Below are positions 51,712-62,191 of a stretch of DNA of 64,000 nucleotides, piece after piece. The DNA is from Aurantiacibacter marinus (GTDB taxonomy: Bacteria > Pseudomonadota > Alphaproteobacteria > Sphingomonadales > Sphingomonadaceae), in contig NZ_LDCP01000001.1 of NCBI RefSeq assembly GCF_001021555.1, positions 1,240,001-1,304,000 on the forward strand, in the 5' to 3' direction. Each line of letters opens with the position of its first letter. The stretch's first letter is position 1. The position numbers and the translations under genes are program-made. The notes beneath the pieces are model-generated. The model was not told the origin of the DNA, ran no database searches, and worked only from the letters and a program-made list of their open reading frames with translations.

Positions 51712-54700
51712 TTAAAACTGGAAGCTGACGCCGGCGACAAATCGGCGGTCGGTCAAGCCCTGCTCGCACAGGAGTGCATCGTCATTGATGCACCATTCAT
51801 TCCGGTCTTCGCGTAGCAGGTTGATCCCGTCGATACCGACGCTCAGTCGGTCCGTGATCGCATAGCTCAGACTAGCATTCAGCTGACCACGATCATCGAC
51901 TACGCGGGGCAGGCCGAAACGCTGCGTTTCCTGAATGACGAAGTCGGACCGCCAAGTGTAGCGGGCGCGGAAGTTGATGCCATATTTGTCGTAGAAGAGC
52001 GTAGCGTTGTAAGCGTAATTCGACAAATTCGGGAGCGTTATCCGTTGAAACACGACATCATCATCGAGCGTCTGGGTTGACTGGTTTGTATCTGTCCGGC
52101 CCAGCAACTGGTTGAGAGCATTGCCTCCACCACTTCCGTTGTAGAAGTTGCTGACGTCACCACCATCTTCTTGATACGTGAAATTGCCGATAAATCCGAA
52201 GCCGGACGCAAACCCGAGCGTGTTTTCGAAGCGGGACAGATCATATTGAAAGGCAACTTCTACACCGGTCTGTGTGGCAACGCCGCTTGAGTTAATGGTC
52301 GAGGCGACGGGCACGCACAGTCCTTGGCCCTGTATGGACGAGAAGACGTTACGGTCTGCAAACGGATTGAAGATACCGCCACCTTCGCATGGCGGAGTGA
52401 TATCCCGTTCAATCTGGCCTCCTGCACCGGTGGTTTCTGTCGGAAATGCGGTTTCGCGAGCAAACAGATTTGTACGCCGCTTGTGGAAGACGCCGACACT
52501 GATCAATCCTGTATCGGAGAAGTAGTACTCGCCCGCCAGATCATATGACCACACAGTTTCCGGCTGAAGATCAGGGTTGCCGATCGTAACTGGTGCCGTT
52601 GCGCTGCCGGAAAAAGCGACCGAGATCGACAAATCATCAAAATTCGGTCGGCGAAGGTCACGCGATATGCCAGCGCGTATCAGTAAATCTGCAGCCGGCT
52701 CTGCAACAAAGCTCCATCTTGGCAGGAGGAAGTCATAGCTCGACGATTGGTTGAGCTGTCCCTCCACCACGCCGTTGATGACATTGTTGCCCGTTGAATT
52801 GATATCGGTTTGTACCCAGCGCACGCCCAGGTTGCCGCGAATGGGGATATTCCCGACGTCGAAGTCGTAATTGCCTTGTACATACAAGGCATTGGTCTTT
52901 TCTTCGATGTCAAAAAACGCAGTCAGCGTTTGCGTTGGCTCTCCGATGAGAGGCAGACTGACATTGTTGGCCTGATTGTTTTCGCTGATGGCAGCGTTGA
53001 TCGCTGTAATCAAACCAGCACGATCTGTCACAGATGCGACAGGATCGATTTGCAGATAATCCGGAATGAACAATGTCCGACTATCGGCGGCGTTGAAATT
53101 GTTCGGTCCGGCGACGACGAACTGACTGAACTGATCAAGGCTAGGGCGGAAGAACGAAGGTGAACTCGTTGCTGTAAAGTTGCTGGACAAAGTGCTGTCC
53201 AGATTTACCGCAGAACTCACATTGTGTCGCCAGCCTGCGTCGATCGACGAAAACAGCGGCAAAACCCCTACAGTGTCGAAATTGAGGTCGACCCGAAACG
53301 CGTCTTCCTGATTGTCGTTACTGCTGGCCCCTTGGCCAAGACCCCGAAGGCGATAGTTCGCCGGATTGAGCAGATCCGCACTCGTAGGGCTTTCTGCAAG
53401 GCCGGGAGCAATCCCGAATTGCAGTATTCCATCGCGAGTGTCGAAAATGGCGGGAACGCCATTGTCGCTGCTGCGACCCAACGAAGGTTGCGGGCCGCGG
53501 GGGTTGATGAAATCGATCTCTGACGAAAGGTTCGGAAGATCTGTGACCGATTTCGAGCGCGAAAGTTCCACGTTGGCTGTCAGCCTGTCGAAATTCCATT
53601 CGAAGCCTGCGGCGAGCACCGAACTTTCAGTAAGGCGTGAACCTGTCTGCGTGCCCATTCGTAAATTGGCATCAATTGAGCCATTGCCGGCTACACCAAC
53701 GCCCAGAACACCCGACGTAACTGCCTGGACCTCGCCCAACACGAGCGGGCCGTTAGGGCCATCGACTGTTCCGAGATCTACGGTTTCGAAAGAGGTATTA
53801 TCGGTGTTGTTGATTACCGGTGTGGCGGTAGTTCCCGAAAAGAATGCGCGCGAACTTTGCTGAATGCGGCTCTGATCGTTGATGGTCGCGTCAACATAAA
53901 GCCGAAGGTTGTCCGTCGGCTTCCATTCGACTGAGCCGGTGAAGTTGAGAGTTTCATACTCCTGGTTCGTCAGTTGCTGATCAAGAAACTGGATGCGCAG
54001 GAAGGGAAACGATTCAGCGCTGGCCAATCCGGAATTGGGAAGCACCGCGCGGTCGCGATCAACGCGCGGCGAAAATTGGGTGACGTCGAGTTCAGCGTAA
54101 CTCGCGCTCAACACGAGACCGATCTCTCCCGCCCCCGTATCCCAATTGTTGCCGACCGTCGCCGAGATGCGCGGTGAAATTGTGTCGGACAGATCGCTGT
54201 ACTCGCCTTGCGCGCGCACCGAGATCAATGGGCCACGCAGGTCGAGCGGGCGAATCGTGCGCAGATTGATCGTCCCGCCAACTGAACCTTCGATCGTGCT
54301 TGCTTCAGAGACCTTGGTTACTTCAACGGCGGCAATCAGTGCTGCGGGCAAATCTTCAAAGCTGATACCTGACCGGCCATTACCAGCGCCGACAGTAGAA
54401 ACGCCGTTAATCTCAACCCGGTTTGCGCCCGTGCCGCGGATCTGTACTGATGTACCAACCCCCGCTGAACGATCAATTTGAACGCCCGTGATGTTTTCGA
54501 GCACTTCGGCGAGGTTCTGATCGGGCAGCTTTCCGATATCCTCGGCCCGAATGACCTCCACGATATTGTCCGCACGACGTTCTTCTTCAAGCGCGCTGGC
54601 GAGCGAACCGAGAATGCCGCTAACGATAATGACATTGGTGTCATTGTCTGGCGAAGTAGAATCCTGATCATCGGTTGATTGTGCAAGTGCTTGATTCGAA

Positions 54701-54771
54701 ACCAGTAGCAGGGCCGATGCCACAGCAGTGGAAGCGGCCGTGCATAGGGCCGATTTGATTGTCTTTCGCAT
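51712..54771 (-). CDS. TonB-dependent receptor, glycan uptake
   Basis: 1019 aa from the ATG at 54769-54771. A signal peptide (ASALLLVSNQALAQ) precedes a plug domain (about residues 45-160, NVIIVSGIL ... LPDQNLAEVLENITGVQIDR) and a barrel ending in the aromatic GVSFQF. The N-terminal VIIVSG stretch is typical of sphingomonad carbohydrate receptors. It likely imports oligosaccharides of the sulfated glycan. Its own promoter region carries the phased repeat. A second receptor begins at 63581. Confidence 0.96.
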   Translation of the reverse strand: MRKTIKSALCTAASTAVASALLLVSNQALAQSTDDQDSTSPDNDTNVIIVSGILGSLASALEEERRADNIVEVIRAEDIGKLPDQNLAEVLENITGVQIDRSAGVGTSVQIRGTGANRVEINGVSTVGAGNGRSGISFEDLPAALIAAVEVTKVSEASTIEGSVGGTINLRTIRPLDLRGPLISVRAQGEYSDLSDTISPRISATVGNNWDTGAGEIGLVLSASYAELDVTQFSPRVDRDRAVLPNSGLASAESFPFLRIQFLDQQLTNQEYETLNFTGSVEWKPTDNLRLYVDATINDQSRIQQSSRAFFSGTTATPVINNTDNTSFETVDLGTVDGPNGPLVLGEVQAVTSGVLGVGVAGNGSIDANLRMGTQTGSRLTESSVLAAGFEWNFDRLTANVELSRSKSVTDLPNLSSEIDFINPRGPQPSLGRSSDNGVPAIFDTRDGILQFGIAPGLAESPTSADLLNPANYRLRGLGQGASSNDNQEDAFRVDLNFDTVGVLPLFSSIDAGWRHNVSSAVNLDSTLSSNFTATSSPSFFRPSLDQFSQFVVAGPNNFNAADSRTLFIPDYLQIDPVASVTDRAGLITAINAAISENNQANNVSLPLIGEPTQTLTAFFDIEEKTNALYVQGNYDFDVGNIPIRGNLGVRWVQTDINSTGNNVINGVVEGQLNQSSSYDFLLPRWSFVAEPAADLLIRAGISRDLRRPNFDDLSISVAFSGSATAPVTIGNPDLQPETVWSYDLAGEYYFSDTGLISVGVFHKRRTNLFARETAFPTETTGAGGQIERDITPPCEGGGIFNPFADRNVFSSIQGQGLCVPVASTINSSGVATQTGVEVAFQYDLSRFENTLGFASGFGFIGNFTYQEDGGDVSNFYNGSGGGNALNQLLGRTDTNQSTQTLDDDVVFQRITLPNLSNYAYNATLFYDKYGINFRARYTWRSDFVIQETQRFGLPRVVDDRGQLNASLSYAITDRLSVGIDGINLLREDRNEWCINDDALLCEQGLTDRRFVAGVSFQF

Positions 54772-55214
54772 TTCCCTCTCCAATGTCGACCCTGTCTTTT
54801 GTGAGGGCCTGAATCGGGTCTATGCAAAATTATGATCAGTCTTGCAATATAATGACTGAACTTGAATTAACATTGTTGCTTTATTGTTTCATCCTGCGTT
54901 GTGGATTGTCTCAAATATTGCCTACTTTAAGAATGAGCCTTGCGCAGCTTGCCACCTGTTCGTGCCGACTGGCCCGACGTGCGGCAGATGAGTCTGCGTG
55001 GGATAGTATTTCTTTATACAACAGCGGGTTATTGGCCAGGGTTGCTTATGGTAAGATGACATCTCGTGCTTTGAAAAGCCTCGGACAGCTTGCATGAATC
55101 TTCAACCTCGTGCGCGCTGTGATACAATTGCGTCAGTTTGTGCCTTGCTACCCACTTGGCCAACATGCAGTAGTGGTAGAAGGGGAATTTGATTGAACAG
55201 GCGATTTTCAAGTT
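54772..55214. other. Divergent control region between receptor and DeoR-family gene
   Basis: No gene is seen here. It holds the receptor-side repeat array (54833-54867) and, near 55120-55128, an extended -10-like TGTGATACAAT that could drive the regulator. The middle 200 bases show no motif I can support. Confidence 0.4.
54833..54867. promoter_or_regulatory. Phased TGA repeats upstream of the receptor gene (weak operator candidate)
   Basis: TGATC (54833), TGCAA (54843), TGACT (54853) and TGAAT (54863) keep the ten-base phase but are less conserved than the other arrays. Confidence 0.45.
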
Positions 55215-56042
55215 ATGGCTGACATTCAAAAAGCGCGGGGCATGCACGCATCGGAGCGAGAGGATATTATCCTCGGCGCTCTGCGTGAAAAGGGCTTTGC
55301 GACCTACCGTGATCTGGAAGAAAAGGTGGACGCTTCCCCGGCAACGATCCGAAGGGATTTGGCGCGGCTTGAGAAGCTGGGCAAAATCACGCGGCTGCAT
55401 GGCGGGGCCAAGGAAGTCGATCCTTCTTCATCAGAGCAGTCCGCCCTGCCAAGTCTGACCGGGACGCCATTCGATAAATCCCTGCGACAGAACGTCTTGG
55501 CGAAGCGGGCCATCGGGAGGGCGGCGGCAAAATATTGCAGGCCCCACGAAGGCATCATCATCGACGGCGGGACGACGACCTACCAGATGTGCGAATTTCT
55601 GGACGAGATCGAACTGCAGGTTCTCACAAACTCGCTGCATATCGTGAATGCATTGCTACGGCAGGAAACTACGCAATTGTTGGTGCCGTCAGGGCCTATT
55701 TTCCGCGAACAGAACATCATTCTTGCTCCTGCGGGCGAAACCAGCATGCCCAATTTTCACGCGGGCAAGCTGTTTATCGGGGCGGCCGCTGTCAGCCCGC
55801 GCGGAATATTTCAGGCTGACGCGCTTCTCGTGGCGAGCCAGCGGCGCTTTCTTGAACGCACGGATGAAACGATCCTGATGGTCGATTCAAGCAAGCTGGA
55901 AGTATCATCGGGCGCAATCGTGTGCGAATTGGCGCGTATCGATCGCATGATCACGGACAGTAATGCCGACCCCAAACTGATTGCGCAGCTGCGCGATGCC
56001 GGGCTCAAGCACATCGAGATCGTTGAGCCTGACGCGAGCTGA
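55215..56042 (+). CDS. DeoR/GlpR family transcriptional regulator, probable rhamnose-locus regulator
   Basis: 275 aa. The N-terminal winged helix is ERED-IILGALREKGFATYRDL with the DeoR signature SPATIRRDLARLEKLGKITRLHGG (read in two parts, residues about 15-66). The effector domain shows IIIDGGTTTYQMCEFL and the MVDSSKLEVSS end, typical for sugar-phosphate sensing. In Rhizobium a DeoR-type RhaR controls rhamnose genes. The position between glycan and rhamnose genes and the repeat arrays fit a local regulator. Start ATG at 55215 follows no strong ribosome site. Confidence 0.92.
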   Translation: MADIQKARGMHASEREDIILGALREKGFATYRDLEEKVDASPATIRRDLARLEKLGKITRLHGGAKEVDPSSSEQSALPSLTGTPFDKSLRQNVLAKRAIGRAAAKYCRPHEGIIIDGGTTTYQMCEFLDEIELQVLTNSLHIVNALLRQETTQLLVPSGPIFREQNIILAPAGETSMPNFHAGKLFIGAAAVSPRGIFQADALLVASQRRFLERTDETILMVDSSKLEVSSGAIVCELARIDRMITDSNADPKLIAQLRDAGLKHIEIVEPDAS

Positions 56043-56087
56043 CGCCAGCTGACTTTCTGCGGCCTTCAGGCTGCAGATCGCACACAG

Positions 56088-57236
56088 TCAGTGGTCCTTC
56101 ACCAGAATATCACGTGAGATGGCATCAATCGAGGTCACCCCTGTCAGCGCCATCGCGACCCGCATTTCCGCTTCGATAAGCGCAAGCATATGCGTGATCC
56201 CGGCCTCGCCGTTGCCGGCGAGCGCATATGCCCATGCGCGCCCAAGCAGAACACCTTTCGCTCCGAGTGCCAGCATCCGAATAACATCCAGGCCCGTGCG
56301 AACGCCTCCGTCTGCCAGAACGGTAAGCCGGTCGCCCACCGCATCAGCAATTGGCGGTAGCGCCTGTGCGGTGGACGGTACGCCGTCCAGCTGCCTGCCG
56401 CCGTGATTGGATACCACGATTCCGTCCGCTCCGGCGTCGGCAGCCATACGGGCATCCTCTGCATCCAGCAGGCCCTTGATAATTAGTGGCCCTTTCCACT
56501 CGCTTCTGATGAAAGCGATGTCATCCCACGTTACTCTCGGATCGAAATTGTCGCGCATCCACGCGAAGAAATCTTCGATGCCTGAACCTTCACCAAGAAC
56601 CGGAGCGACATTTCCCAGACTGTGCGGCCGACCGTGGATGCCAACGTCCCATGCCCAGCGCGGACGCATCGCACCTTGCCAGGCGCGGCGAAGGTCGCCT
56701 GCGAAACCCGGTGCGCCGGCAAGGCCGGAACGGTAATCGCGGTAACGGCTACCGGGCACAGGCATGTCCACCGTAAAGACCAGTGCCGTGCAGCCTGCTG
56801 CGACAGCGCGGGCCATCAGATCGCGCATGAATTCCCGGTCGCGGATCATGTAAAGCTGGAACCAGAACGGATCACTTGCGGCCGCGGCGACTTCTTCCAG
56901 ATCGCAGGCCGACACGGTGGATAGCGTAAACGGAATACCCGCCTTGTTCGCAGCCCGAACGGCCTGACACTCACCGCGACGGGCGTTCATGCCGGCAAGG
57001 CCAATCGGCGCAAGTGCGACAGGAAGTTGCTGCTTGTTGCCGAACAGCTGCGTGGTCAAATCAAGTTTCGAAACATCGGTCAACACGCGTTGGCGCAGGG
57101 CAATGTCCTGCAAATCCGCGATATTCCGGCCCAGCGTCTGTTCCGCATAGGAACCGCCGTCGATATATTCGAACAGGAAATGCGGCAGGCGGCGACGGGC
57201 CAGTTCGCGGTAGTCTGTTGTGCTGGCGGGTTTCAT
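56088..57236 (-). CDS. lldD: FMN-dependent L-lactate dehydrogenase
   Basis: 382 aa from the ATG at 57234-57236. The alpha-hydroxyacid oxidase fold shows [23 protein letters not shown]-type FMN loop, [10 protein letters not shown], the catalytic His in [15 protein letters not shown] and [20 protein letters not shown]. It oxidises L-lactate to pyruvate. Its start overlaps the kinase stop by four bases, so it is the second gene of a rhamnose operon, taking the L-lactate produced by the aldolase/dehydrogenase fusion. Confidence 0.93.
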   Translation of the reverse strand: MKPASTTDYRELARRRLPHFLFEYIDGGSYAEQTLGRNIADLQDIALRQRVLTDVSKLDLTTQLFGNKQQLPVALAPIGLAGMNARRGECQAVRAANKAGIPFTLSTVSACDLEEVAAAASDPFWFQLYMIRDREFMRDLMARAVAAGCTALVFTVDMPVPGSRYRDYRSGLAGAPGFAGDLRRAWQGAMRPRWAWDVGIHGRPHSLGNVAPVLGEGSGIEDFFAWMRDNFDPRVTWDDIAFIRSEWKGPLIIKGLLDAEDARMAADAGADGIVVSNHGGRQLDGVPSTAQALPPIADAVGDRLTVLADGGVRTGLDVIRMLALGAKGVLLGRAWAYALAGNGEAGITHMLALIEAEMRVAMALTGVTSIDAISRDILVKDH

Positions 57237-58633
57237 GCCGGAACTTCCAATTGTGCGTGCCACGCGGCGGCGTAAAGGCTGATATCTTCGTCAAGTGGCT
57301 GGACCTGTCGCAATTCGCCGGACGGACGAAGAGAAGGATCAATCAGGCGCATGGCTCCGAAGCTGACATCATTATGGGCATTGGCAACATAAACCTTCGT
57401 GCCGGGCCGGAGCGATGCGAGCGCGCGGACAAAAACCTCCGCTTCGGAAAAGCGGCCTTCTACCAGAAGCCGTTCCTGTGCGCCCACCAGATCAAGCGCG
57501 GTGTTGGCTACAAGTGCTGCATACAAACATGCCCCCGCGCGGCGGGCATACCAATCTTCCGGGCGCCTGACCCAGCCACCTGCAAGATCGGGGTATGGGC
57601 CATTTCCGGCTGACAGGGTGGGCAGCACAAAGGCCTGCTGAGTGAAAACATCGGCCACCGCTTCGAGCAGCTTGGGCTGGTCTGGTTTGATGTCCACTCG
57701 GCGGGTGTCGATCTGGATCAGGCTTTCGATCTCCCGTCCGCCCATAAAGCGGGCCGACGGGACAAGTTGACCAAAGGGATCGACATTCGCCAGGCAATCA
57801 CGGCTTTCGGGCAGGTCTGCAAGATCGACTGCCGATCGGGCAAGCCGCATAGCGATGAACCACGTTCCGGTAGATAGAATGGTCGCCTCATTGTCCTCGA
57901 TCTCGGCAAAGCCTCTCGCTGCGAGCAGCGCGGCGTTCGAATCGTGCAGGCCGGCAAGAATTTTGACATCAGGCGACAAGCCGGTCTTCGCAGCCAATTC
58001 CGGACGAAGCGTGCCAAGCACATCGTTTGCCTTGCGAAGCGGGGCGAATCGATCTGCCCAACCGCGCTGTTTGGCGAGGGAGGAGAAATCGCCGGACACC
58101 GGATCCCATAAATCCGTGTGGCAACCCAGGCTGGTAACTTCGCTGGCGGCCACGCCGGACAGAAGCCACGCCCAGTATTGCGTCCAGGGCACCAGGGTCG
58201 CACCTTTGGTCTGTTCGGGAAACTTCGAGTCGGCCCAGTACAGCTGCATTCCCAGATTGAGTCCCGCTGGAAGGGCAGGAGATCCGGTTTCGGCAAATGG
58301 CGCGCGGATCTGGCGATAGGCCGAGACAATTTCTTCTGGCGGTTCGGCTTCATAATCAAACGGTGGATGGGTGATGGATCCATCCTTTATCGCCACTGCC
58401 CCAGCGCCGTGCGCTACTGGTACGATGAATTCGACCGGATGATCAGATACTTTGGCAAGCGAATCGAGAACAAAGCCTGCGATCCCGCTTTCGTCGAGGC
58501 GGGCTACGCCCTCCTCTACGATGCGCTCGTTGGGCCGCGTAAATCGTTCAAGTATCTCACCTTCACGCGACCAAAGGGTCAGTTTGCTGAGAGTTTTGCC
58601 GATGTCGACAACAACCGCGAACCCACTTTGCAA
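57233..58633 (-). CDS. Rhamnulokinase, FGGY family
   Basis: 466 aa from a TTG at 58631-58633 with a good GGGAGAG ribosome site; the frame is open further upstream but that part covers the operator region. The FGGY ATPase core shows [16 protein letters not shown] (phosphate 1), [16 protein letters not shown] (adenosine/catalytic Asp region) and [13 protein letters not shown]. It phosphorylates L-rhamnulose. It is divergent from the aldolase gene and shares the phased repeat region with it. Confidence 0.9.
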   Translation of the reverse strand: MQSGFAVVVDIGKTLSKLTLWSREGEILERFTRPNERIVEEGVARLDESGIAGFVLDSLAKVSDHPVEFIVPVAHGAGAVAIKDGSITHPPFDYEAEPPEEIVSAYRQIRAPFAETGSPALPAGLNLGMQLYWADSKFPEQTKGATLVPWTQYWAWLLSGVAASEVTSLGCHTDLWDPVSGDFSSLAKQRGWADRFAPLRKANDVLGTLRPELAAKTGLSPDVKILAGLHDSNAALLAARGFAEIEDNEATILSTGTWFIAMRLARSAVDLADLPESRDCLANVDPFGQLVPSARFMGGREIESLIQIDTRRVDIKPDQPKLLEAVADVFTQQAFVLPTLSAGNGPYPDLAGGWVRRPEDWYARRAGACLYAALVANTALDLVGAQERLLVEGRFSEAEVFVRALASLRPGTKVYVANAHNDVSFGAMRLIDPSLRPSGELRQVQPLDEDISLYAAAWHAQLEVPA

Positions 58634-58667
58634 TACACTCTCCCGGCACCAAGACTTATACGTTTTA

Positions 58668-58702
58668 TGATTGCTGATTAGCGAAATTGATTGCTTATGA
58701 AA
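58668..58702. promoter_or_regulatory. Phased TGATT repeats between kinase and aldolase genes
   Basis: TGATT (58668), TGATT (58688) and TGAAA (58698) keep ten-base phasing, with an extra TGATT out of phase at 58675. It sits in the 76-base divergent spacer and could serve both directions. Confidence 0.6.
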
Positions 58703-58709
58703 AGTCCCG

Positions 58710-60839
58710 ATGGTAACGCTCGGCGTTATGAACATGCACACGCCTCTGGCTGAGAAAGCCATCCCGTTTGCGATCCCGGAAAACAACTGGGACGCTAGTG
58801 AAGCATCGAACATGAGCGAATCGGAGCTGTTGCTCTATCGCTCCAACCTTCTCGGTGCCGATCTGACTGTAACCAATTTTGGCGGGGGGAACACCTCCGC
58901 GAAAGTTATGGAGCGGGACCCGCTGACGGGTGAGGAAGTGGAGGTCTTGTGGGTAAAGGGTTCCGGCGGCGATATCGGCTCCATGGGGCTTGATGGCTTT
59001 TCGACGCTTTATCAGGAAAAGCTTCTCGCTCTTGAATCGCACTATTCCGGCGATGAAGATGACGACAAGATGGTCGGCTTCCTTCCGCATTGCACTTTCA
59101 ACCTGAATGGCCGCGCTGCCAGCATCGATACACCTTTGCATTCCCTGCTTCCGTCCAAGCATATTGATCATGTCCATCCGGACGCGATCATCGCTCTGGC
59201 TGCTTCAAGCGGCGGCGAAGCTGCCACGCGGGAGCTTTGGGGTGAAGAGATAGGCTGGCTACCGTGGAAGCGCCCCGGCTTTACGCTGGGTGTTCAAATC
59301 CGCGATTTCGCTAAGGCCAATCCCAATGCCAAGGGCGCAATGCTGGCTGGCCATGGCATCATCTGTTGGGCCGACACTGCCAAGGATTGCTACGACCAGA
59401 CTGTTCGTCTGATTGCCGAGGCTGCCGAATATCTCAACGGCAAGCTTGAAAGCGCCCCGGCCTTCGGTGGCGCGGTGACCGGTGCGCGTGAAGATCGTGC
59501 GGAAATTGCGGCAGGCCTGATGCCGCGCCTTCGCGGTCTGATGATTGGCGATCGCCGCAAGGTCGGCCACTTCTCCGATGATGCGGCCACGATGGAGTTT
59601 GTGGGCAGCAAGGACTTCCACCGTTTGGCGGAGCTGGGAACATCATGCCCGGATCACTTCCTGCGCACCAAAATCGCTCCGCTGACGCTGGACGCTGACC
59701 GTTTGGAAGATGACGCGTATCTGGCGCAGTCTATCTCCGATTATCGCGCCATGTACGGCGCATATTACGACCGCTGCAAGCGCGACAATTCGCCTGCCGT
59801 GCGCGATGCCAATCCGGTGGTTGTGCTGGTGCCTGGCGTAGGCCGCATGACTTTCGCAAAAGACAAGGCCACCGCGCGTATTGCAGGTGAATTCTATCTC
59901 AACGCGATCAATGTGATGCGCGGCGCAGAAGCTGTCGGTGATTACATCGCTTTGGACGAGCAGGAAGCATTCGACATCGAATACTGGCTGCTTGAGGAAG
60001 CCAAGCTACAGCGCATGCCTGCCCCCAAGGAAATGGTCGGCAAGGTCGCCTTGGTAACCGGCGGTGCTGGCGGCATCGGTGCAGCCGTTGCGCGCCGCAT
60101 GTTGCAGGATGGCGCATGTGTTATGTTGGCAGACCGCGATGAAGGCAGCGTCGAAACTGTGCATGGCGATCTCGCCAAGGCTTTCGGTGCTGATGTTGTG
60201 CGGTCTGTAAAGTGCGACGTAACCGACGAGGCGCAGGTCGCAGCAGCGGTTGCAGAATGTGCCCGCGAATTCGGCGGTATTGATGTGCTGGTGGCCAATG
60301 CCGGTATCGCATCCTCGGCCCCGATTTCGGAAACCACCACAGAGCTGTGGGACAAGAACTTCGATGTTCTGTCAAAGGGCTATTTCCTTACGGCAAAGCA
60401 CGCCTGGCCCCTGATGGAGGGTATGGCCGACATGGGTGGTACCAGCATCGTGTTCATCGGTTCCAAGAACGCTGTGGCTGCTGCAAAGAATGCCAGCGCC
60501 TATGCCAGTGCAAAGGCTGCTGCCAATCACCTTGCACGCTGCCTCGCGCTTGAAGGGGCAGACAGCGGTATCCGCGTGAATGTCGTTAATCCTGATGCAG
60601 TCATTCGTGGCAGCCGCATCTGGGATGGCGACTGGCGTCAGGAACGTGCCGGTGCGCATGGCATCGATTCCGGTGACGAGCTTGAAGAACACTATCGCCA
60701 GCGTTCCATGCTGAAGCGTTCGGTTCTTCCCGATGATATCGCTGAAGCCACCTATTGGTTCGCCAGTGAGGCTTCGGCCAAATCAACCGGCAATATGATC
60801 AATGTAGACGCGGGCAACGCGCAGGCATTTACACGTTAG
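58710..60839 (+). CDS. Bifunctional rhamnulose-1-phosphate aldolase/lactaldehyde-type short-chain dehydrogenase
   Basis: 709 aa fusion. The class II aldolase part (about residues 35-420) has NFGGGNTSAKV, the zinc histidines in HIDHVHPDAIIAL and the LAGHGIICW loop. The SDR part (about 435-709) has the NAD motif VTGGAGGIGAAVA and the catalytic Tyr-Lys in SAYASAKAAANHL. The aldolase splits rhamnulose-1-phosphate into dihydroxyacetone phosphate and L-lactaldehyde, and the dehydrogenase oxidises the aldehyde to L-lactate. Alternate starts at 58728 or 58734 are possible. Confidence 0.94.
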   Translation: MVTLGVMNMHTPLAEKAIPFAIPENNWDASEASNMSESELLLYRSNLLGADLTVTNFGGGNTSAKVMERDPLTGEEVEVLWVKGSGGDIGSMGLDGFSTLYQEKLLALESHYSGDEDDDKMVGFLPHCTFNLNGRAASIDTPLHSLLPSKHIDHVHPDAIIALAASSGGEAATRELWGEEIGWLPWKRPGFTLGVQIRDFAKANPNAKGAMLAGHGIICWADTAKDCYDQTVRLIAEAAEYLNGKLESAPAFGGAVTGAREDRAEIAAGLMPRLRGLMIGDRRKVGHFSDDAATMEFVGSKDFHRLAELGTSCPDHFLRTKIAPLTLDADRLEDDAYLAQSISDYRAMYGAYYDRCKRDNSPAVRDANPVVVLVPGVGRMTFAKDKATARIAGEFYLNAINVMRGAEAVGDYIALDEQEAFDIEYWLLEEAKLQRMPAPKEMVGKVALVTGGAGGIGAAVARRMLQDGACVMLADRDEGSVETVHGDLAKAFGADVVRSVKCDVTDEAQVAAAVAECAREFGGIDVLVANAGIASSAPISETTTELWDKNFDVLSKGYFLTAKHAWPLMEGMADMGGTSIVFIGSKNAVAAAKNASAYASAKAAANHLARCLALEGADSGIRVNVVNPDAVIRGSRIWDGDWRQERAGAHGIDSGDELEEHYRQRSMLKRSVLPDDIAEATYWFASEASAKSTGNMINVDAGNAQAFTR

Positions 60840-60865
60840 AAAATCAAAACCCGGGAGGGGTTCAC

Positions 60866-62158
60866 ATGACGGGATCACCAATTTCAATCGATCTGGTGTC
60901 GCAGTCCAACGCGTCCGCCAGCGAAGTGCTGGAAGACGAATATGCGGCACTGGGCAGGAAGCTTGAACGGCGCGGAATCGCAATCGATGCGATCAAGGAC
61001 CGCGTAAAAGATTTTGGCGTTGCAGTGCCAAGCTGGGGTGCGGGCAGGGGCGGTACGCGCTTTGCCAAATTCCCGCTGGCCGGCGAACCGACCAACATCC
61101 ATGAAAAGCTGGAGGATTGCGCGGTAATCCATCAGCTTGGGAAAAGCACTCCCGGCGTTAGTCCGCATTTCCCGTGGGATTGCGTGGATGATTACGCCGG
61201 CCTGCGTGAAGAGGCGGCGGCTTATGACCTCGTCTTCGATGCAGTCAATTCCAACACATTTCAGGATCAGCCCGATCAGGTGCAGACCTACGCCACCGGT
61301 TCGCTTTCTTCCACAGTGGAGGCGACCCGCCAGCAGGCGATAGAGCACAATATTGATTGTATCGAGATCGGTAAGAAGATCGGCTCGAAGCGGCTGACAG
61401 TATGGGTTGGTGACGGCACCAATTTCCCAGGTCAGCAGGATCTCGGGCGCTCTCTTGATCGCTATATCGATGCCACCAGCCACGTTTATGACGCGCTTCC
61501 AGCAGACTGGACAATGATGCTGGAACACAAGATGTTCGAACCTGCATTCTACTCCAGCGTGATTGCGGACTGGGGCAGTTCGCTCATGGCAGCGCAGGAA
61601 CTGGGCGATCAGTGCAAGTGTCTGGTCGACCTTGGTCACCATGCGCCGAATGTGAATATCGAACAGATCGTTGCGCGTCTGCACCGTGCCGGAAAGCTGG
61701 GCGGCTTCCATTTCAACGACAGCAAATACGGCGACGATGATCTGGACAGCGGCAGTATCAATCCACACCAGCTGTTTCTGGTGTTCAACGAACTGATCGA
61801 GGCGGAACGCAATCCGCGGGAAGGGTTCGATCCTTCCTACATGATAGACCAGTCGCACAACGTCACGGACCCTATCGAAAGCATGTTGTCTTCGGCGGAA
61901 ACAATTGCCGGATGCTTTGCGCGTGCCGTGATCGTTGACCGCGAAGCCTTGTCGGCCGCGCAAAACGATAATGACGTGATGCTCGCGTTCCGCACTCTGC
62001 GTGCCGCCTATGATACCGATGTCGGCCCGATACTTGCCAAGGCCCGAGAAGAGCAGGGCGGGGCAATCGACTGGCTTGGGGTCTATCGCGCCAGCAAATA
62101 CCGTGAACGCAAAGCGCAAGAGCGCAAAGCAGTCGGCCTTGGTGCCGGCATCGTCTGA
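60866..62158 (+). CDS. L-rhamnose isomerase, RhaI type
   Basis: 430 aa TIM-barrel sugar isomerase of the Pseudomonas-type RhaI group. The metal-binding region shows MMLEHKMFEPAFYSSV, LVDLGHHAPNVNIEQI and GFHFNDSKYGDDDLDSG (aspartates near residue 285-295). It converts L-rhamnose to L-rhamnulose. It lies 26 bases after the aldolase gene with a GGGAGGGG ribosome site and is part of the same transcript, followed by the GH105 gene. Confidence 0.94.
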   Translation: MTGSPISIDLVSQSNASASEVLEDEYAALGRKLERRGIAIDAIKDRVKDFGVAVPSWGAGRGGTRFAKFPLAGEPTNIHEKLEDCAVIHQLGKSTPGVSPHFPWDCVDDYAGLREEAAAYDLVFDAVNSNTFQDQPDQVQTYATGSLSSTVEATRQQAIEHNIDCIEIGKKIGSKRLTVWVGDGTNFPGQQDLGRSLDRYIDATSHVYDALPADWTMMLEHKMFEPAFYSSVIADWGSSLMAAQELGDQCKCLVDLGHHAPNVNIEQIVARLHRAGKLGGFHFNDSKYGDDDLDSGSINPHQLFLVFNELIEAERNPREGFDPSYMIDQSHNVTDPIESMLSSAETIAGCFARAVIVDREALSAAQNDNDVMLAFRTLRAAYDTDVGPILAKAREEQGGAIDWLGVYRASKYRERKAQERKAVGLGAGIV

Positions 62159-62191
62159 ACAGGCGCCTGAAATCAAGACAAAAAGCGAGAG

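Noticed and set aside
54822-55097. 91-codon frame between the receptor and the DeoR-family gene
   Set aside because: No ribosome site, overlaps the repeat array and promoter region, and shows no recognisable features.
58634-58813. Upstream extension of the rhamnulokinase frame
   Set aside because: It overlaps the divergent operator region and the aldolase gene start; a TTG with a good ribosome site at 58633 fits the family N-terminus.
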